DNA of 60,608 nt from Oscillospiraceae bacterium (GTDB taxonomy: Bacteria; Bacillota; Clostridia; Oscillospirales; CAG-382). Shown here in pieces: positions 58,118 through 60,608 of the stretch (positions are counted from its first letter, which is position 1; every line of letters begins with the position of its first letter). The notes beneath the pieces were generated by a model. That model ran no database searches. It was not told the origin of the DNA and saw nothing but the letters and a program-made list of their open reading frames with translations. The stretch lies in the NCBI GenBank assembly GCA_015063785.1, contig SVTM01000012.1:1-60608 (forward strand), read 5' to 3'. The position numbers and the translations under genes were made by a program.

Positions 58118-58981
58118 ATGAAAAATTTGTTTTCTAAAAAAGCTATTTTAAAGCTTAAGGAGCTTTACAGAAAAAGCCTTATTTCAACCGAAAACGAAAA
58201 TGGAATAAATATAGTATGGTTTAGCCCTAATTTTTCGGAAGAGCAAAGAAATAAACCAAATTTAAAAATGCATTGTCATACCTTTTATGAGGTCCATTTT
58301 CTTTTAGATGGTTCTGCCACTTACCAGACAAAAGACAAGAGCTTATTTACAGTCAATGCAGGTGAGTTTTTGTTTATTCCGCCCGAAAAGAAGCATATAC
58401 TTGTAGACGAAAGCGGTTCTTTTAAAAAGCTCGGGCTCACATTTTCGTGCTCCGACACAAAAAGTGAAAGCTATGTTTTCAAAGACGATCTTTTTTGCGG
58501 AGTTTGTGATGATTTTGTAAAAAACACCCTTTCAAACATCTCGCATGTGCTGGTGTCCGGAAATGGCGCAGAGGTCAGCATTTTGAAAAATTGTCTGTTT
58601 GCGCTTATTTTGCATATGGCAGACTCTGTGACAACAAAAAGCGAGGATTTTATAGGCGCTCCATCGGATGAAAGAGTCACAAGGGCAAAAAGATTTATTG
58701 AAGATAACGCTAAAAGAGATATTTCGGTTGGCGAGGTTGCAGCGTATGTTTATTTATCTTCAAAGCAATTCGGCCGTCTTTTCAAACAGGCCGAGCACAT
58801 GACGGTGACTGATTTTATAGCAAAATGCAGATGCGACAAAGCAAAAAAACTTTTGGGGAATAAAAATATCACAATAGCGGAAATTGCAGAAACCATGTCA
58901 TTTTCAAATGAGTATAATTTTAATCGCTTTTTCAAGAGAGTTGAGGGTATCACCCCCGGAGCCTACAGAATGACTATATAA
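58118..58981 (+). CDS. AraC family regulator
   Basis: A 287-residue protein (ATG 58118; ATG 58109 in frame is possible, ribosome signals are weak for both). A cupin half has HCHTFYEVHFLLDGSATYQT and FLFIPPEKKHILVDE. The AraC half has AAYVYLSSKQFGRLFKQAEH and AETMSFSNEYNFNRFFKRVE with TPGAYRM. Divergent from the sialidase-like gene and 22 bases before an FAD oxidoreductase, so it likely regulates both. AT-rich codon use like its neighbours. Confidence 0.88.
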   Translation: MKNLFSKKAILKLKELYRKSLISTENENGINIVWFSPNFSEEQRNKPNLKMHCHTFYEVHFLLDGSATYQTKDKSLFTVNAGEFLFIPPEKKHILVDESGSFKKLGLTFSCSDTKSESYVFKDDLFCGVCDDFVKNTLSNISHVLVSGNGAEVSILKNCLFALILHMADSVTTKSEDFIGAPSDERVTRAKRFIEDNAKRDISVGEVAAYVYLSSKQFGRLFKQAEHMTVTDFIAKCRCDKAKKLLGNKNITIAEIAETMSFSNEYNFNRFFKRVEGITPGAYRMTI

Positions 58982-59003
58982 TAAAACAAAGAGGTGTTGG
59001 ATC

Positions 59004-60335
59004 ATGGAAAAATATGATTTAATAGTTGCCGGTGGCGGCATGAGCGGAATAGCGGCAGCAGTAGTTTCCGCAAGAAAGGGTTTAAAAGTTTTGCTCATAG
59101 AGCAAAGTGCAATGCTTGGCGGTATGGGAACCTCCGGACTTATTACCATGGTGATGAGTTCGAGAAAATATTTTTATGGTTTCGGGAAAAATCTTATTGA
59201 TTCCATGATCGATAAAGGCGGTGCAAGGTTTCTTGAAAACCCCGCAGTCAAAGGATATAACTATTACCCATACGATGCAGAAGCAATGAAAAGAGAACTT
59301 GATCTTCTTGTTTCAAGCAACGGCGTTGAAGTTATGCTATATACAAAAATCATCGGCTTAAAAAAAGATGGAAGAGAGATACATGAGCTTATTTTAGCTT
59401 GCGTTGAGGGAGAGATACGTGTTAGTGCAAAAGCTTTTATAGATGCAACCGGCGATGCGGTACTATGCAGAATGGCGGGAGAAAAAGTTGTTGTTGGAGA
59501 TGAAAACGGAAATATTCAGGCACCAACCATGATGGCATATTATTCAGGTGTTGATTTTGAAAAATACGAAAATTTTCTCAGCAATTTTGAAAACGGCGAT
59601 GAACCTGCAAAAGTTAAAATGATTCACTCTCTTGTTCCAAAAGCAGTTGCAGATGGTGTTTTAAGCGATTGCGACATGCACCATCCCGGAGTGTTCAGAA
59701 TAAGTAACACTTGCGATGTGGCAGTTGTTAATGCCGGACATGTATATGGTGCAGATTGTGCCTCATCAAAAGGTCTTACCAAAGCAGCCATCGACGGCAG
59801 AAAGCAGGCTTATGAATATTTTAATTTTTATAAAAAATATGTACCCGGTTTTGAAAATGCCTACTTGACTAATACCGGAAGTCATCTTGCTTTAAGGGAA
59901 TCTTACAGAGTTGAGGGCAAATACATAACCAACTTTGACGACAAATCAAGCTACAGAAAGTTTGACGATGCCGTAATGAGGTTTGATGGCGGTGCAGTAA
60001 GCGATGTACATGCATCGTCTTCTGACAGCAAAGCCTACAACGAATATAAAAGCCTTTTTAAAAACCGCGAAAACATCAATATGGATGATTACGCTACTCT
60101 TCCATACAGAAGTTTACTTCCGATACACACTGATAATTTACTTGTTACAGGCAGATGCCTTTCTGCCGACCGAAAAGTTCTCGGTCAAATTCGCATTATG
60201 GGCTACTGTTTTATGCTTGGTGAAGCGGCGGGTCTTGCGGCTTGTATTAAGGTAACCGATAATGTAATTTTTGATAATGTTGATGTTAAAAAACTTCAAA
60301 AAGAGCTTTACGCCGATGGTGTGGAAACGATTTAG
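59004..60335 (+). CDS. FAD-dependent oxidoreductase (FAD_oxidored family)
   Basis: A 443-residue flavoprotein; AAAGAGGTG precedes ATG 59004. The dinucleotide fold is at the start (GGGMSG at residues 10-15, acidic end of strand 2 in LLIEQ), then LGGMGTSGLITMV, AFIDATGDAVLC, and a C-terminal FAD contact in LLVTGRCLSADRKVLGQIR with GEAAGLAA. This PF12831-type family is common beside glycan genes of gut bacteria and may oxidise sugars or cyclitols; substrate unknown. Leu TTA and Ile ATA codons are frequent, unlike the housekeeping genes here. Confidence 0.9.
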   Translation: MEKYDLIVAGGGMSGIAAAVVSARKGLKVLLIEQSAMLGGMGTSGLITMVMSSRKYFYGFGKNLIDSMIDKGGARFLENPAVKGYNYYPYDAEAMKRELDLLVSSNGVEVMLYTKIIGLKKDGREIHELILACVEGEIRVSAKAFIDATGDAVLCRMAGEKVVVGDENGNIQAPTMMAYYSGVDFEKYENFLSNFENGDEPAKVKMIHSLVPKAVADGVLSDCDMHHPGVFRISNTCDVAVVNAGHVYGADCASSKGLTKAAIDGRKQAYEYFNFYKKYVPGFENAYLTNTGSHLALRESYRVEGKYITNFDDKSSYRKFDDAVMRFDGGAVSDVHASSSDSKAYNEYKSLFKNRENINMDDYATLPYRSLLPIHTDNLLVTGRCLSADRKVLGQIRIMGYCFMLGEAAGLAACIKVTDNVIFDNVDVKKLQKELYADGVETI

Positions 60336-60414
60336 CACCTTTTCTTTGCAGTGTAGAAAAATTCATCACGAACACGATCTATCCACTTGCTCTTGGACGG
60401 TCGGCACCCTCAAG
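60336..60414. other. Short unexplained stretch after the FAD oxidoreductase
   Basis: No terminator, promoter or convincing protein is seen. Minus-strand frames contain short open pieces (for example WIDRVRDEFFYTAKKRC) interrupted by stops, which could be the end of a decayed gene. Confidence 0.3.
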
Positions 60415-60608
60415 AATACAAAGGCCTTCGGCTTTTATATGGATGTTTTTTATTCTTTCCGGAATGTTTATTCCAATGCCGCAGTTTGCTGTTTGCCTGC
60501 CTGATAAGGATTTAATTTTTGTGATCACATCGGATAATCAAGGATTTGACGGTGCCAAAGCACTTATTATGTCAGCTTTTTATGAGATTATTGTTGATAA
60601 CTTACACG
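60415..60608 (+). pseudogene. Frameshifted serine hydrolase (beta-lactamase fold) remnant, partial
   Basis: From ATG 60476 one frame runs to the window end and reads MPQFAVCLPDKDLIFVITSD then NQGFDGAKALIM. It aligns with LAICDRAHDFIMVITSDNQG in the serine hydrolase at 48307-49782. Upstream pieces resembling that family (KAFGFYMD) are in another frame, and no start or S-x-x-K motif is seen, so the gene looks truncated and shifted. It continues past the window edge. Confidence 0.5.

Noticed and set aside
60341..60420. Small minus-strand gene ending RVRDEFFYTAKKRC
   Set aside because: Stops interrupt every frame within about 25 codons and no start or ribosome site is visible; at most a decayed gene end.

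Overview
The window looks like a chromosomal segment of a spore-lineage, gut-type Clostridia (Firmicutes) bacterium. The evidence is the gene order rplS-lepB-rbgA, the spmA/spmB sporulation pair, strong GGAGG-type ribosome binding sites, TTGACA-17-TATAAT promoters, SLH-domain and Listeria-Bacteroides-repeat surface proteins, and many AraC regulators beside glycoside hydrolases. I cannot place it below class level from the sequence. I saw no rRNA, tRNA or CRISPR array.

Layout. 1-316: the edge of a probable mobile element (DUF6061-like fragment plus hairpins). 317-7164: two minus-strand genes, a NodB deacetylase and a 1984-residue secreted beta-helix protein. 7417-11070: housekeeping (CNNM/CBS transporter, rplS, lepB, rbgA). 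11106-12228: an HD hydrolase and a REP-associated transposase (RAYT) that carries two REP-like palindromes inside its own coding sequence. 12299-14336: GH172 and a divergent AraC gene, followed by a tandem 238-bp element made of seven consecutive hairpins (14340-14820). 14836-23012: an AraC gene overlapping a secreted beta-helix/SGNH/NodB protein, with divergent GH2 and GH20 enzymes. 23064-26251: uppP, a YmdB-type phosphodiesterase and argH. 26435-32952: a MacAB-like exporter with an internally duplicated adaptor and an SLH protein. 33159-37814: a Gld-type ABC system. 37986-41911: a second GH20, an SGNH hydrolase and an ADP-ribosylglycohydrolase homologue. 41925-45669: radical SAM, rsmI, a TrmN6-like methylase and an SbcD-like nuclease. 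45811-48237: a lipoprotein, spmB, spmA and an AbrB regulator with a zinc ribbon. 48307-51063: a serine hydrolase, then divergently an M23 peptidase plus holin under a promoter with two LexA-like boxes. 51200-55559: yfbR-like, sugar isomerase, HAD, GNAT, aroE-aroK fusion and aroQ. 55685-60335: AraC, sialidase-like, AraC and FAD oxidoreductase genes, the last three visibly more AT-rich, ending in a frameshifted serine-hydrolase remnant.

How the genes work together. Much of the accessory content points to sensing and trimming host or plant glycans. AraC regulators sit divergent to, or overlap, GH172, GH2/GH20 and sialidase-like genes. The GH2, GH20 and sialidase-like enzymes lack signal peptides, so they probably act on imported sugars, while the two large surface proteins and the deacetylase domains act outside the cell. 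No sugar transporter is present in the window.

The most notable signals are: (1) a peptidase-holin lysis cassette with two GAAC-N4-GTTY operators and no phage structural genes around it; (2) REP palindromes translated as part of a RAYT; (3) the tandem seven-hairpin element whose unit-to-unit differences fall in loops or keep pairing; and (4) an uncharacterised domain shared by the two giant surface proteins.
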